DNA of 64,000 bases from Taeniopygia guttata (GCF_048771995.1 NC_133027.1:7498001-7562000), one strand, 5' to 3'; positions 14,110 through 27,245 are shown, counted from the first letter of the stretch. Program-made: numbers and translations. The notes: generated by a model not told the origin, from the sequence alone.

Positions 14110-14403
14110 TTCTCAGTATTGAAATATTGAAGTGGAGAGGGAGGTGCTGGGCTCTTCTCCAGGACATGTGGGAATGGTTCCAAGCTGCTCCAGGGGAGGT
14201 TTAGCCTGGACATTAGGCAGCATTTCTTTACTGAGTGGGGGTCCCACCACCAGAGAAGTGGTTGATCCCCCAAATCCATCAGTGTATATGAAGATTTGGA
14301 TGATGACCTTCACAACATACTTTAACTTTTAGTCAGCCCTGATGTCAGGCAGTTGGAAGACATGATCATTTTAGGTCTCTTCCAACCAAAGTATTCTATT
14401 CTC
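14110..14403 (+). mobile_element. CR1 LINE 3' fragment
   Basis: Sense CR1 markers are CCAGGGGAGGTTTAGCCTGG, ATTAGGCAGCATTTCTTTAC, TTAACTTTTAGTCAGCCCTG and GTCTCTTCCAACCAAAGTAT, with a TTCTATTCTC end. Confidence 0.9.
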
Positions 14404-17400
14404 TTGGAAATCTATTGAGTGCAATTTTGGGGCAATAGTCCTAGTCTGAAAAGTCTATGAAAAATCTTCTGAGAGAAGTCCAATTTAATAAATAATTAAT
14501 GATTTGCTGTGTCTTTATAGTCTCAGTCAAATAAGTCAGTTGCAGCACACTAGAAACACTGATTATCATCAGTTCCTTAAAAACAATAATTGTTATAATC
14601 AGAGTTTTACAGGTGGCCAAGGAGAAAGATGAAGAGATGGAATTAAGATTTAGCTCTGCCACAAGCTACATGGGACAACACAAGAGAATATCAGCTTTGA
14701 ATAACTTGGAAAGAAAAAAAAGCTGCCCTCTAATTATCATGAGCAGATTTAGATTCAGTACACACAAAGCTGGTGTGAAGGCACATCATCATCCAGCAGG
14801 AGGGCTGGGAATGGGATTCAGCTTCCTGGAGTGCAGGTTTTACCTCATGGTCTCCAGAGAGAGCATATCCCTCCTCAGTGAAGGTTTTGTTGAGGAGCAT
14901 TTCTAACTGAAAGTCATGTTTTGTGTCATTTTCATACATCTTTGAAGATTCTACACTGCTAATTCCCATTGCCAGAGTCAACAAATGTAAATAATAGGAA
15001 TCAAAACTGCAGAAAATGTCTTAATTCCTTTTATGCACTCCAGGACTAATTAGTTAGCTTGTACTACTGTCAGTGGTCCAATGTAACCTGAAGACCCAAT
15101 CAAGGTTAGGTCACCATTACAAAAGGCATGAAGAAGGAGGCAGTTCGTATCTCAAACTGCCTGCAGTCTCTCTACAGGAGGCAGACAAAGTACAACTATC
15201 ATTTTGCAGATGGAAAACAGAAGGAGTAAGCAGATTGCCAAAGGCTTTGAGAAGCTTGCTCCAGGAAATCTGTGACAAAAAACATGACATAAACCAGTGC
15301 TGCCGCAAATGCATTTCAGTACCAGTGCTCTGCCTTATCTACTAATCTCATTACAGCAATATTGTGTCAGGTAACTTTTGAGACTCAACATGGATGGTGG
15401 ATGCTAAGAAGAAATTATTGCATTTGTTATATTTGTTAACAAAGACGAGCATACAGGAACCTAACCATATTTTTCCATCCTATACTAAGACTGGAACTTG
15501 GTTTCATGTTCTATCACAGTCCCCCATCTAATCTTCTACAATTATCTGGACCTCTATTTGTGTACTTAAATCAGGCTGTGCAAAGCTGAAAAATTAGCAG
15601 GTGATTTACAGGGCCAAAGTTAGGCACTAAGGCGTCTTATGAAAGGCAATTAGGTACTTCTGATAGGTAATCCAAAAATCCTGTTCTAATTGTAAAGCAG
15701 TGGATAATTACTCCTAAGGGAAAAAATAATTTAAAACAATCTCCTTAAACGAAGAGGTCCTTTCTAAATTGCTCCCTAGTGAGGCTGCACCTTAACTCCT
15801 GCTGCCACTGGAACTCGGGTCTGTTCCTTCAGGAACCACAATGCTTTTGGGACTCACACCACGCTGTACCCTGCGATTATGCATCCAGATGATCAAGGAG
15901 AGAAAGAGGAAAAGCTGCCACATGTAACAGCCTAATAGCTGGAGTGCTGACAGCAGAACTGTAAAACTCAATCACAGCTCTCCTTCATCTTGAGGAAATT
16001 CCAGTTCTCACTTCCCACTCCTCCAGAACATATAGGGTTGTCAGACTAGAAACTACCCTGCTGAATCTCTACCTTGATGATGGAGCATAAAATCCTGGAG
16101 GACAAGCAGACAGAACCCTAAAGCTCTGCCAAATATTGGGAGTCCCGGCCTTTGGTACTCTCTGTGTTTATCCTGCATGGACCACCAGGACAAGTCATAC
16201 AGACAGTATACTCCTAAAAAATGGGCCTTTTACTCCTGCAGTGACAGCAGTCCCTTCCTGTCCATGCTCTCTGCCATTACTCCCCATCACATGGTAAATG
16301 CATGCCTACAAAAGCAAAGGCAAGAGGGCAAATAAGACACTACAGAGCCCACAGCCCACTCCTCACTGGAGTCTCCCTAAAGAATCATAACTTGCTCTGG
16401 CAAAAGAGAACCCATTTTAGCCTCTCCTCTCCTTTGTGACAGGAATAATTAGTGGGCAGGCAATGTTTTCTCTATGCATGCACAAAAAACGAGCCCTTCA
16501 GAACCAACCATGCTTGTGCTAAGGAGCTGTATCACCACAGTGTGTGTTGCTGTGAGAGCAGCTGGGCCACTGTAAGAAGTTACATGGCCTGCCCACCTGG
16601 CACCATCACCTGGGAAAATCTTAGGATTAAAAAAAAAGGTATTGAATTAATCTCCAAAGACAGGGATTGCACTGCAACTCCTTCCATATGCCTGCAAGAC
16701 TGCCTGCAACAAATACTCACCCTCTTGCCTGCTCCTTTCCTTGCCCATGGCTCCTGCATTCTTCACTGCTCAGTGTCCCAAGGTAGACTGGAGGGACTGG
16801 GAAATTTCAGCTTCCTTCTCCCCAGGAACGTAATGGCTGCAGTTCAACACGTGGCAGGCAGAGTTATGACCCTCTTCTATTGCAAGAGCCAGCTGGGAAT
16901 AGGTTTGCCATGTCTGAAACAACTGTTAGTTATTACACACCAAGTGGGCTTCCACAGGCCGTGGTTTTGGCTCTCTGCTCTGCTTGATTCTGGATTCAGA
17001 GATGTGCTCCAAGTACTCCAATGAGGTCAGGCTTTTCTGGGGATCCAAACAATCTCTGGATCTTGATGGAGTCCAGTCAGTGCATGGTTCCCTCACTTCC
17101 CATAGCACAACACCTCCTCACAGGTGTCTGTGCCCAGCTCCAGAGTGTCACATCAGCTGAATATGGATATCACTTGAGAGTTATACATGCTATACAGCAT
17201 TAAGCAGCTCTGAAAAGCAGCATTTCTGAATCATTTCTGGATCACTTCCTTGCACCTAGATGTCTTAGTTTTTCCTAACTTCCATTTTAGGTGACAAAGC
17301 AGAGGTTCTGGATTTCTCTGCAGACTTTGCCGTAACTTAGCTATACAATTCCTAAAGCAGGACTCAGAGGAGTGTGGTGAGGGTAAGTATTACATATATT

Positions 17401-19185
17401 GAGGCCTAATAGGATCACATAACTAAGACAGAAGTCATTCCAAGATAATTCCAAGATTCGAAGCACATCCAGAATATCATCAGTACAAAAAGAAACTACT
17501 GGATCCAGATAAAACTGTTTTAAATTAAAACTCAACACCTACATGTAATCTTACCCACATGCTTTATAGATCACTGGAAGGAAACACTTTATCCACTAAC
17601 CATGGGCTCAGCTTAAAAACATCATCACCAAAGACTGCTGACACCAGCAGTGGAACTGAGGTGATGAGCTTCCCCTGATATCTGTTCTAATCTGGGAGGC
17701 AAAAGAGGTTGCACAGTACCAGCAGCAAGATATATGGAGAAAGCACAGTCTGCACTAGAGATTGATTTAATGAGTTTTTATAAAGTCTTTTATGTCAAAG
17801 CCAGCTTACAACAGCCTTATCTAAGACACTATCTAATATCAATAGCAGTATGCAGCATCTTGTAATCTTTTCACATTTACCATTCATACTCTCTGAAGTT
17901 ATCCAGAAAAAATGTGCTTTGTGGGAGCCACCAGGCTCAAATTTTTTTGCCTATTGCATCTCTGACATTTAAATTTATCTTGAACTAACTAAGGGTGGGA
18001 GGTGACAATTTTATTTCATAAAACCTTTTCAAGTTTGGACAGGAAGAGAAACATCTTTCAGCATCTTCACAAAAATAATTTCAAAACATCTATTTTCCTA
18101 TCTAAGTTACAGAGAAATATTTGTAGGAGCTGAGACTGGAATGGGAGATGCATGTGTTTAACATCTTCTAATTCAAACTAGAAATCCTCATTAGATCAAA
18201 ATACTTTAAATATATAAATGTATATATGGGAGCTTAAACGCAGACAACCTCCCCCCAAGCCAGTGCACTAACTCCCATATACCTTCTGAATGGTGGTATT
18301 ACTGAAATTATATAAAAGTTAATTGAAAATACAAACAGGTTTACTTCAATAATCATTTTTATTGGAAAATGTTCCCATCTTGCTTCAGTTGTAAGAATCA
18401 AATACAAAGCTGAAGGAAAGCAACAGTTACCAGAGAGAACTTTCCTATCATCCTGAAGACTAGAGGAAAACATTACCTCACTATCTAGGCCCAGATCAGA
18501 AGCTTCAATCCCTACATAACCTGCATGTTAGCTTCTTAAGGAAAATATCTCATAAAATGGCAGCTATTGAAGTGAACTTCCCAGCTGGAGACTCAGACTG
18601 CAAAGATTTTTGCATCCCTTTGACAACTTACATGACTACATACAAAGCATAACAACATAAACTGATTTAAAGAACATTTTCTTCTTCAGCTCCATTAACC
18701 AGCTCACTATTTAAGATTAACACAAGTCCATAAAGCAGATGTTTAAACAGACCTGGTATTGATCTCTTCAATCTGGAATGAATTTTACTGCCAATGCATG
18801 GACACATGCTTTTAATATATATATATACAATCATTAATTGCCTGTGTCAAGACAAGAGGCTGTAAAAATATGAACCCAGCATTTTGACTGTTTCATGCTT
18901 AATTTCATTAGATAATAAAATGGCTTAATGAATCAGGTCTGCAGCTTCTTCTGCAAAGCACTCACCATTGAACGCTACCCATGGCAAATCTGCCAGCAGA
19001 CACATCTAGCTACTGCAGTCTGAACAGCTCAGCTAGAAGTGAGATAGGCAGGAAACCCATCCAAACATTATCCAGTGGATTACAAGTGACAGAACAAAAC
19101 AAAAAATACAACAGACATCTGAAATGGGAAATCACTCTTGAATGTGAAGCAGTTGGTATCGAAGAACATCCAGAACATGCCTTAC

Positions 19186-19233
19186 CTGTGTAGTGCACCA
19201 CACACGTCTGACCCTTCTTTGGAAATGTCCGTC
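19186..19233 (-). CDS. FKBP1B: FKBP1B coding exon 2
   Basis: On the minus strand a TTTTAACAG acceptor precedes 48 bp. Joined to exon 1, these complete Gly-13 and encode RTFPKKGQTCVVHYT plus one base of the next codon, followed by a GTAAGG donor. Both boundaries keep the reading phase. The segment is the conserved first strand region of the FKBP fold. The KKGQ motif matches FKBP1B rather than FKBP1A (KRGQ). Intron 1 is 3.2 kb. I looked for exon 3 (GKKFDSSRDRNKPFKF) and exon 4 (GATGHPGVIPP, FDVELLNLE) on the minus strand to the left edge and found neither, so the rest of the gene probably lies beyond position 1. Confidence 0.94.
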
Positions 19234-19399
19234 CTGTTAAAATTATAAAAGGTTAATCTTTTATTTTCTCTGATTGACCTGGCTATGCAAGTTTATCTTT
19301 TAAGATGCTGAACTGAGATCTGGTATTAGCCATTTGGTTACATTAGGATACCTGAGACATCCACATGACAGCTGTAGATTTAAGTGGCTCCTCATACAA

Positions 19400-19830
19400 C
19401 TTGGAGCAAACGTCTTATGAAGAGTGGCTGAGGGAGCTGGGGGTGTTTGGCCTGGAGAAAAGGAGGCTCAGAGGGACCTTATTGCTCTCTACAACTCCCT
19501 GACAGGAGGTTATAGTGAAGCAGGGATCAGTCTCTTCTCCCAGACAACAAGTGGAGGATAAATGTGAGAGGAAATGGCCTCAAGTTGCACTGGGTTAGGT
19601 TTAGATTAGATATTTGGAAACATTTCTTCACAGAAAAGGTTGTAAAACACTGACTGCCCAGGCAAGTGGTGGAGTCACAATCCTTTCAAGTGTCCAGAAC
19701 ACACACTCATATGGCATCTGAAGGCACGGTTTAATGGTGAACATGGTGGTGGTGCTGCTGGGTTGACGGCTGGACTTGGTGATCTTAGAAGTCTCTTCCA
19801 ACCATAACAACTCCATGATTCTGTGACTGT
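19400..19830 (+). mobile_element. CR1 LINE 3' fragment
   Basis: The copy contains GAGGGAGCTGGGGGTGTTTG, GGAGAAAAGGAGGCTCAGAG, TTATTGCTCTCTACAACTCC, AGGAAATGGCCTCAAGTTGC and the terminal CTCTTCCAACCATAACAAC plus CCATGATTCTGTGA. It lies in FKBP1B intron 1, antisense to that gene and about 170 bp from exon 2. Confidence 0.93.
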
Positions 19831-20554
19831 GTGTTACCAAATCACTAATATGCAACACAGGAATGGGATGGTTAAGGGCAAAAGGTCCCAGTTTGGCTGC
19901 TGTTCAGCTCTTAGACCAAGTAGTATTTTTCTTAGATAAGTCTCCCTATATATATATGTGCATTATATATGCATTTACATTCTTTAAGTGCAAAAGGACA
20001 GTCAAAACTTCATAGATTATAACTTTTAATAATTCTCAGAATGTTTTTGCTATAATTTTTCAAATAAAGTCTCAGTCTGACATTGTGAGAAAATCCATTT
20101 GTAGTCACATCTCTAATGCCTTCCACTCAAGACAGACAGCTCTGTGAGGGCATCTTTAATTAGCAGGAATGGGTTTTACAGAAATTTCCACAGACAAAAG
20201 CAGTTTAATTTTGTAGCATCAGGCAACAGTAAAGCAGTAGTACACTGAGTTCTTTTAAGAGCCTGATAGTTCCTCCTAAAATGTTCATAGTGAAGGGGAA
20301 AAAAGCTTAAATTATTTGCTTGACACAAGATGAAATTACCATTTCCATTTTACTTGTTCTAGGCACTGCTAAAGGTACTGAAACCTAAGGGATGACTCTC
20401 AAGGCTCAATTAGGTGCCAATGGTGTATTAAAGATACTAACCATGATTTCTCAAGGATGGCCAGGGGAGTGCCCAGGTTCAGAAGAAATTAAAAGTATCA
20501 ATGTGGTTAATTATTAAGGAACATCCTTGTTAGAAAGTTAAAAACTGGGGATTG

Positions 20555-20730
20555 AGTTAGGTTGTCCACAAAAGCTGTGGATGCCTTATCTCTGGAAACA
20601 TTCAACGTCGGGATTGATGGGTCTTGGAGCAACCTGGTCTGGTGGAACGTGTCCCTGCCCATGGCAGGGGAGTTGGAAGGAGATGATCACTAAGGTCCCT
20701 TCCAACCAAACCATTCTATGATTCTATGAA
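20555..20730 (+). mobile_element. CR1 LINE 3'-end fragment
   Basis: The copy carries TTGGAGCAACCTGGTCTGGT, GTCCCTGCCCATGGCAGGGG, GGTCCCTTCCAACCAAACCA and the typical ATTCTATGATTCTATGA tail. It is well preserved, so it is younger than most copies in the window. Confidence 0.94.
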
Positions 20731-22474
20731 ACTGAGGCTCATCTCTTAGTTGGCTTTTTGGCTGTTTGGTCAGAATTAACATGATAACAAGTTCTGCATT
20801 ACAGAGCACTTCGAAGGGTATAAACCAGCAGGTAACACACAAGCTATGGCCTTAGGGCTCACATGCCAAAACCACATGAGAAATAAGTGGTGGAGGGCAG
20901 GATAATATGATGAACCAAGATTTACAACACAAAAATTGATAAAGTGGTGCTTCCAAGGGCTACCTGAACAGCCTTGTTCATTGGCTTGGCTGGCTGGAAT
21001 ATCCCTCATTGCACGTTGCACAAAGCACCGTAGGAATCTTTTAAGGTCACCATGGTATGCTAAAGTGGGATCCATCTCTTTTAAATTCACAGCCATTTAA
21101 ACCACAGGCAACTATCGCATGCCAGTCTCCTGGGCTTCCTCTATTGACAGCAAAGAATTAGCAGTGCTTTGAGAGAAAGCCAGCCTATCCAAAGAAAGGC
21201 AAGACAAATTATTCCCTGGAGATGGCCACAGAGAAAACCCAGAAGACTGCTTTAGACTAGCCAGCTAACCTGAGAAAAGTTATGTGAGATGAATCCTACC
21301 GCCAATAAAACAGGATCATTATTAAAATGATCCACTATTATACAGAGATCTGAGAAAAGCAGTTTCAGACCTTATGGACACACACTCTGCTGTGTGAGTT
21401 TACCATCAGCAAAGCCAATGAAGCTACATAATTTCACATCAAAGCTAAATTAAAAGCAGAGATTCGCAAGACCACTGACTCACTGTGGCTTAAGACAGTG
21501 TTTAAAGTCAGCTGATTTTGATTAAGACTTGCAACCAAGAGAACTAATCCATATAGCCTTATTTGGAATCACATATTACTTACAATGAGAGCCTTGATCT
21601 ATTTAATAGATAGTAAGTACTACTGTGAGGTAGTTCCACCCTCCTTCCTACTCCCAACTCAGCACCATTATTTATGTGGGTATAAGTATTCTTTTTTTAC
21701 ATCCGTGCAACCAAGAGAAGAATTCGATCTCTAGAACAAAACAGCACAGAGGGAGAAGCCAATTAGAAAGCATACACAAAGAATGGAAAGATACTGGGCC
21801 AAGAAACTTAATCTGCAATCAACTTGAACAAATTATTTATGGTTGCATATCAGCCAATGATGAATCTGGCCTATTATATAGCTACGTTTGTATGTTAGAA
21901 ATCACATTATCTTAAAAGAAAAAACCAAAACACAAAAACCTTACGGAATTATAATGCCAAGGGAGAGTAGAACACTGCGAATTGACTCTCAAAAGCCAAG
22001 CGCCAAGGAGAGGTGACTGCCACCCGGGCTGCACATCAGCCCTCGCCAGCATCCCACGCTGGACCGGGAGGCGGCGGCGCCTTGCCGGGGGATGCCGGCA
22101 CGAACGGTCGGTAGCCCCGGCGAGGCCGGGCTCGCCACCGGGGAAAGTTTGGGCTCCCCGCCGGGCGCTGGCGCTGACCCCGCGCTCGGGCCGTGCAGCT
22201 GTCAGCGGATGCCACAGGAACCCCGGCCCCTCGCCGCCGCCGTGACCCCGGGCGGCCGCCCGGCCGCGCTCCGCCTCTCCCGCAGCGGGTTGGTGCCCGC
22301 GGCGCTGCGGGGCGGCCGTGCCTCCCTCCCTCCCGCCTGCCCGCTGCCCGCTCCCCGCTCCCCGCGCTCCCCGCTCCGCCGCCGGCGGGGACGCGGCTCC
22401 CTCGCTGCCGGAGCTCCGCGGAGCCCGGCCGGACCCCCCGTCCCCGCGGGGCTGCTCCCCGCACGGCTTCATAC

Positions 22475-22511
22475 CGTCTCCCGGAGAGATGGTCTCGATC
22501 TCCACCCCCAT
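22475..22511 (-). CDS. FKBP1B: FKBP1B coding exon 1 (calstabin-2 / FKBP12.6)
   Basis: Reading the minus strand from 22511, the exon encodes MGVEIETISPGD plus the first base of a Gly codon (37 bp), followed by a GT donor (GTATGA). The E-I pair at residues 4-5 matches FKBP1B; the close paralogue FKBP1A has MGVQVET, from memory of the human proteins. The start lies in a textbook Kozak context (GCCGCCATGG) inside a CpG island. The family is a small cytosolic peptidyl-prolyl cis-trans isomerase of about 108 residues that binds FK506 and stabilises ryanodine receptors, chiefly RyR2. The reading frame stays open past the donor for some distance, but that sequence is intronic. Exon 2 at 19186-19233 continues in phase. 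The plus-strand neighbour is WDCP, the same head-to-head order as in human. Confidence 0.93.
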
Positions 22512-22626
22512 GGCGGCACCGGCTCCACTCAGCCCCGCTCCCCGGCGCGGCCGGACCCCCAGTGCGGGCAGTGCCCCTGGGCGGCCGCGGGCAGGGGCCG
22601 CCCCCGCTGCCCGTCAGCGCCCGCAG

Positions 22627-22648
22627 CCAATGCGGGGCAGGGGCGGGG
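22627..22648. promoter_or_regulatory. CCAAT box and adjacent GC box
   Basis: CCAAT at 22627-22631 is followed by GGGGCGGGG at 22640-22648 and then by a G-run array. The spacing to the FKBP1B start codon at 22511 fits a core promoter for the minus strand. It could serve the plus strand as well. Confidence 0.5.
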
Positions 22649-22678
22649 AGGACGGGGAGGGGAGGGGAGGGGAGGGGT
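22646..22678 (+). repeat. GGGGA-type G-run array
   Basis: Several runs of four G separated by single A (unit GGGGA) lie next to the GC box. At least four closely spaced G-runs meet the usual pattern for a G-quadruplex on the plus strand. Confidence 0.7.
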
Positions 22679-25600
22679 CCGCCCGCCCCCGCTCCGAGCG
22701 CCCGGGGGCCGCGGGGAGCAGGAGAACCTTGCAGCGGGGGTATGCCCCGCCGGCATCGCTCCCCCACCCCACGGCCGTGCGGGGGATGCTGCTGCCATCC
22801 CTCGGGCAGGGCTCGCTTTAGCGATGGTGCCCGGCGGAGCGCTCCTCCCGGGGTCTCGCCGGCGTTTCCCCCCGGTGCCCGTGCGCAGTCCGAGCGGCGG
22901 AGGGCTCAGGGCGGCTGCGGGAGCGGGGGGTACCGGGGCGGGACTGCTGCAGGCGCGCTGGCCACACAGGGAAACCAAGCGCCGCGCTTCAGCCCGTCCA
23001 GACACCGGGACGCGGCTGAGTGCGAGTGGAGGGTCGGCATTTCCCGTTACAAAGAGCCATGGAGGAAGGCATCCGTGCTCGCACATGACGTGTGCGCTGA
23101 AGGGAATGTCCCCCCGATTCTACCGGTGAACGGCAGCATCAGGGCAGTGGTACCCACCGCTGGTGACCCCACACAGCAGCAGCAGCGGTAGGTCTCCAGC
23201 AGGCTGGCATGACCTTGAGTTTCAGTGTAAAACAGTTTCTGAGTTCTTGTTCATATCCATGTTTTAAACTGGAAAATCTGTTTATGTGTGGCGTTCCCAT
23301 GATGTAAGATTACATATTCAACCTTGCTACAACTACTTCTGGGGAATGCACCTGAAACAGACTATTTCCTCATGCACTTACAGTGTATTCGAATCTCAGG
23401 AGTTTACACTGCCTCTAAAGGAATAGTTCTGTTTGCAGTTCTGTGTTTTCTGAGTTAAAAATAAAAATGGAACCACAACGTCATCAGTTTTTCAACTGAA
23501 AGAGCTGTCTGTATCCATCTAATTCCAACTTGCACTTCTCTGACATTGCTTTTTCAAGATTTTTATCTGTTACAAACTGGGTTCTCTTCAGGGAAAAAGA
23601 TCTTTATGTGGGCAGTTGTCAGGATGACTGAACTGAGGAATTACCGTGCTGGTTCATAACTGCGATAATGTGGCCCTTATTCTTGCATGCATGCTCTGAA
23701 CTACACTGACCATCTCCACACAGCTTTTCACATTACTCTGATCAGACTGTTTCTTCTCCTGGGTGCTCAATTGTATTATCTTTCTTTGTGGGTCAGATAC
23801 TCTGAAATACCAGGACTGGCTGCCTCTCACTCCCAAAAATGGGCAGGTGAGGAAAATCATGAGCTCACATGAGTTCAGAAGCAGTAATGAGGGCTGAACA
23901 TGGATTCCTTTCACTTGCCTCCCATTCCAGTGAACTCTGCATCTGCAGGTAGCATGTACAGAATAAGCAGGCACTTACTGAAGTTTATCAGAGGAGGTCT
24001 GTAACAGCGGAAATTCTGAAACAGGATTATTTTCCATTGCCAGTCTCAGAGTGTCATTTGATTTCTGATCAGTAGAAACATACTAAAAATGCATTTGAGA
24101 AATAGGAAAATGCCAGGTAGGAGGTAAGTGGCACAGAAACATTAAGACATATGAACATTGCTAATTCCAGAGGTGCCTCTGAGTCATTACAGAGCAACAA
24201 GGACAGCACAAGAAAAGCTGAGCGCATAAGGGGAGTTATAAAGGGAAATTCTAGGTACATGGTGTCCTACTCACCCTCTTGACTTTACAAGAAAGGACTG
24301 CTTTCATCCAGGCTCCAGGTAGATGTCTGTGTCCTCTCAGATGATCAGAGCATCAGAAGGCATAAATGCAATGAACAAAAGCAAATGATTCTTTGCTGCG
24401 TTCACTTTAGCTTTTATAATTGCATGTTTCCTTTGATCAGGCTACACATCTCTCCACAGTGGGAGAATAGGTTTCTCAAGTTGTGTCTTGTGACAGGAGA
24501 TTGGACCTAATCACATAATAGACATAGTTCAGATAGGATCACAGAATATCTTCAAGTGTCATCACAAGTAACAGGCCTTAAAGGCAGATCATAGAATACT
24601 CAGGCAGACTGACAAGCATAATAAAAAAACAAAGACCACCAAAAGCAAAATTCAGAAGCCACAAAATGGGATTAGGAGGGACCAAGCTGTGACCTAAGTG
24701 GAAAATGTTGTATCTACAATCCTCCTATCCCATGGCCTCTTGACGCATGGTGAGACTGTAAATGCTTCTTTTGCGCATGAGTTAATTAGATCCCCCACAC
24801 TCATTTTCCCAAAACTATGGAAAGAAAGGTAAGGCAAATTTCCAAGACAGAAAATAAGGATCTGTAGAGAGCATATCAAAGTTGTTGGATGAATATGTTA
24901 AAAAATCTTTGACACCACAGATATTGAACCAAAAATAATGTTATTTTTCCCCTCACAGTATTCACTGGAGGCATCAAGATCCTTAAATATGTGTTAACAA
25001 GTCTGAACACGAAGATCTAGGAAGAGTAGACTGAAACAAGGAATGCCCACATCTTCAGGAAAGGCTCTGAAATACAAGAAAATGTGGTTTAAAACTGGCA
25101 GGGAATTGGAGGGGAAACAGGACAAAGGGACTAAGAGGGAAAGTTCATGACCAAGGAAATTGATAAAATCAGATTATCAAAGCAGACCAGATTAGTGTTT
25201 TAAGAATGCTCTTTGAAAGTCATTGCTTGTCATTCACCTGCACCACCTTTGGGATCCAGTGTATCTGTATGAAGGGCAAAGTCCAGTAGTCTCTCTCCAA
25301 AGCTCTGTAGAGCTCACGTTCCAAGTTGTTTACCACAAGACCTTCCCACAGCATGTTTTTCTATCCTGGCACCAGAAAGACCGGGCTGGAAAAGTGGAGG
25401 GTTCTCTCAACACTCATTCCCAAATATTTTGATAGAACCACATGACCCCAACATCTAAGATTACTCAGTGGTCACAAAGAGGACAATTTGCCACAGTCAT
25501 TATGAGAAAAACCCAAAACCTCAAAGTTTAGCAGATGAATATCCATCCCATTTTTTTTTTTTAGTTAAAACCCCTACAGCCAGCCCTGTTTACAAAATAT

Positions 25601-26859
25601 TTATGCATTTCCACTTTTAGGAAGACAAGCAGTTTTCAAATTTTTTAGGGTGCTTTAACTTAGTTCATAGTTCCTATATTGTGAAATCCCATTCTTCATT
25701 GTTTTTAAAATCTACAAAGGATCTACAAATCATGTGTAATAGATTCCATATGCACACAAAGAACACCCCTGGAAGGCAGAGCACTAAATTTTCCATAAAT
25801 GGAAAGCACAAATTCTGCAAATGTAAAAATTCACAGAGGCCACAAAACACCCCCAAGAATGCACATTTCCCTCACCAGCATCCATGGATAAAAAAACAGC
25901 ATTGCTTTGAAATCCAACCAGTGTGATATGAACAATGAAAACAAACTAAAAATGTGTTACCAATACTGACCTTTCCATTCAGTGAACCAACATGTGCAAC
26001 CAAGTAATTTTAATCCCAAAGTGTACAGGTCATGCAAAAACAGCACCTCACTGGAAAAAATCCTGACCAAAAAAAATAGCAGCCTGCAGAGCTCAGCAGG
26101 TCATGTCACTACAAATGTTCCTGTGCATCATGAGCATTGACAAAAGAGAGTCAGCCAGAATCCATGATTCCTCTCAAAGCACATGCTTAGGGTAGGTCTG
26201 ACAGCACACCCACAGTGACAGCCATGTGATTAACAGATTAAACCCAAAAATCTCCATGTGCCTGTCTCACTTCTCACCACTGCTGGTTACCACAGGTCTA
26301 CAGCACAGTCACCTCTTCCCAACTGATACTTGTTCCAAATGCCCCAAAACTGAATAAAATTTCCTCCTGAAGTGATTATTCCGAATCCTCATCTTCCTCT
26401 TTGAACTACTTATCCACATCTGTATCTATAGTTTCCTCTTGCAGCTGTAGCTCTGAGTGCAAACTGCAGCTGGATTTTTTCAGTAGCACTAAAACTGCCT
26501 TGAAAGCCACCATCTCTCTCACCAAGCTCTTCCCAACTCAGATGTTCACATATTCTCTCACAACACTTTTATGTGAGTCATTATGAAGGTCTCAGACCTG
26601 ATCTTCAAAGCCTTTTACAGGACCAGGTGAGGTAACCTCAGGTATGCACAGGGAAGACTCCAGCTCATCAGGATATATGCCAGCAGCTACTAGAGTCAAG
26701 CAATTGGTAGTTTAAGCTCTGGAATGGAGGCAAAAATTCCACTAGACCAACATCTTAATAATGAAGCTTGCTTCCAGAAGAGATTAATGCAATTTAACAC
26801 TTCCAAAACCACATGAATTTAGACAGACTCATAGTCTCACATACTTGTCTCCCCAGTAC

Positions 26860-27245
26860 AAGGACATACTGCAGCAAGCCCAGCCATTCCAATGTTGTTG
26901 GTGGTTGGAGAACATGGAGAGAAGGAGGGAGCTGGTTTTGTTCAGCCTGCTGAAGACAGAGAGAAGAAGGATCTCAGTTATTGTCTATAGCTATCGAACA
27001 GGTGATGGAGAGGATGGTGTCACATTCTGCTCAGAGATGCCCAACAAAAGGACAAGAAGCAATGGACACAAGTCATAGCAAGGGCAATTCTGACTATATA
27101 TAGATAAAAAAATCTTCAGAAGATGAGTTATCAAATAAGGCCTAAAGGAACCAGAACAAACTGATGTCAGCCGTGTTCCAAGCAAGAAATTGAACCATAT
27201 GGCCTCCAAAGATCCCTTCCCCTAAACTGATGTATGAGTCTGTAA
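26860..27245 (+). mobile_element. CR1 LINE 3' fragment
   Basis: Markers are GAGGGAGCTGGTTTTGTTCA, GCCCAACAAAAGGACAAGAA, GCAATGGACACAAG and GAACCATATGGCCTCCAAAG, with a diverged CCTTCCCCTAAACTGATG tail. Both ends are approximate. Confidence 0.8.

Larger units (their letters stand above)
1..19185 (-). other. FKBP1B: Probable FKBP1B intron 2 (partial)
   Basis: This stretch follows exon 2 on the minus strand. I recognise no coding exon in it. It holds CR1 fragments (listed separately), an AT-rich repeat-poor block at about 330-2560, and many short chance open frames. If FKBP1B exons 3-4 are intact they lie left of the window, which makes this intron more than 19 kb. A minus-strand AATAAA at 349-354 could mark an alternative 3' end or another gene's end, but no coding exon supports that. 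Confidence 0.5.
19234..22474 (-). other. FKBP1B: FKBP1B intron 1
   Basis: This is the 3.2 kb between the two FKBP1B coding exons. It contains a plus-strand CR1 fragment at about 19400-19830 and another at 20555-20730. Its right end is the GC-rich edge of the CpG island (from about 21990). The remainder is ordinary AT-rich sequence, and the open frames in it resemble nothing recognised. Confidence 0.85.
21990..23190. promoter_or_regulatory. CpG island, probable bidirectional FKBP1B/WDCP promoter
   Basis: About 1.2 kb of very GC-rich, CpG-dense DNA stands in an AT-rich setting. It contains FKBP1B coding exon 1. A CCAAT box (22627-22631) and a GC box GGGGCGGGG (22640-22648) lie about 120-130 bp upstream of the FKBP1B start codon. 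In human, FKBP1B and WDCP start a short distance apart, head to head. By analogy a noncoding first exon of WDCP copy A may start in the right half. GT sites near 23126 and 23188 (GTAGGT) are candidate donors, but neither is proven. Confidence 0.75.

Noticed and set aside
16452-17024. 190-codon plus-strand open frame in FKBP1B intron 2
   Set aside because: Cysteine-rich with no family resemblance, domain pattern or splice context. It is consistent with chance.
22036-23191. Long overlapping open frames on both strands (up to 345 codons) rich in Pro, Arg, Gly and Ala
   Set aside because: They arise from low stop-codon density in the CpG island. Only the 37-bp FKBP1B exon inside is supported.
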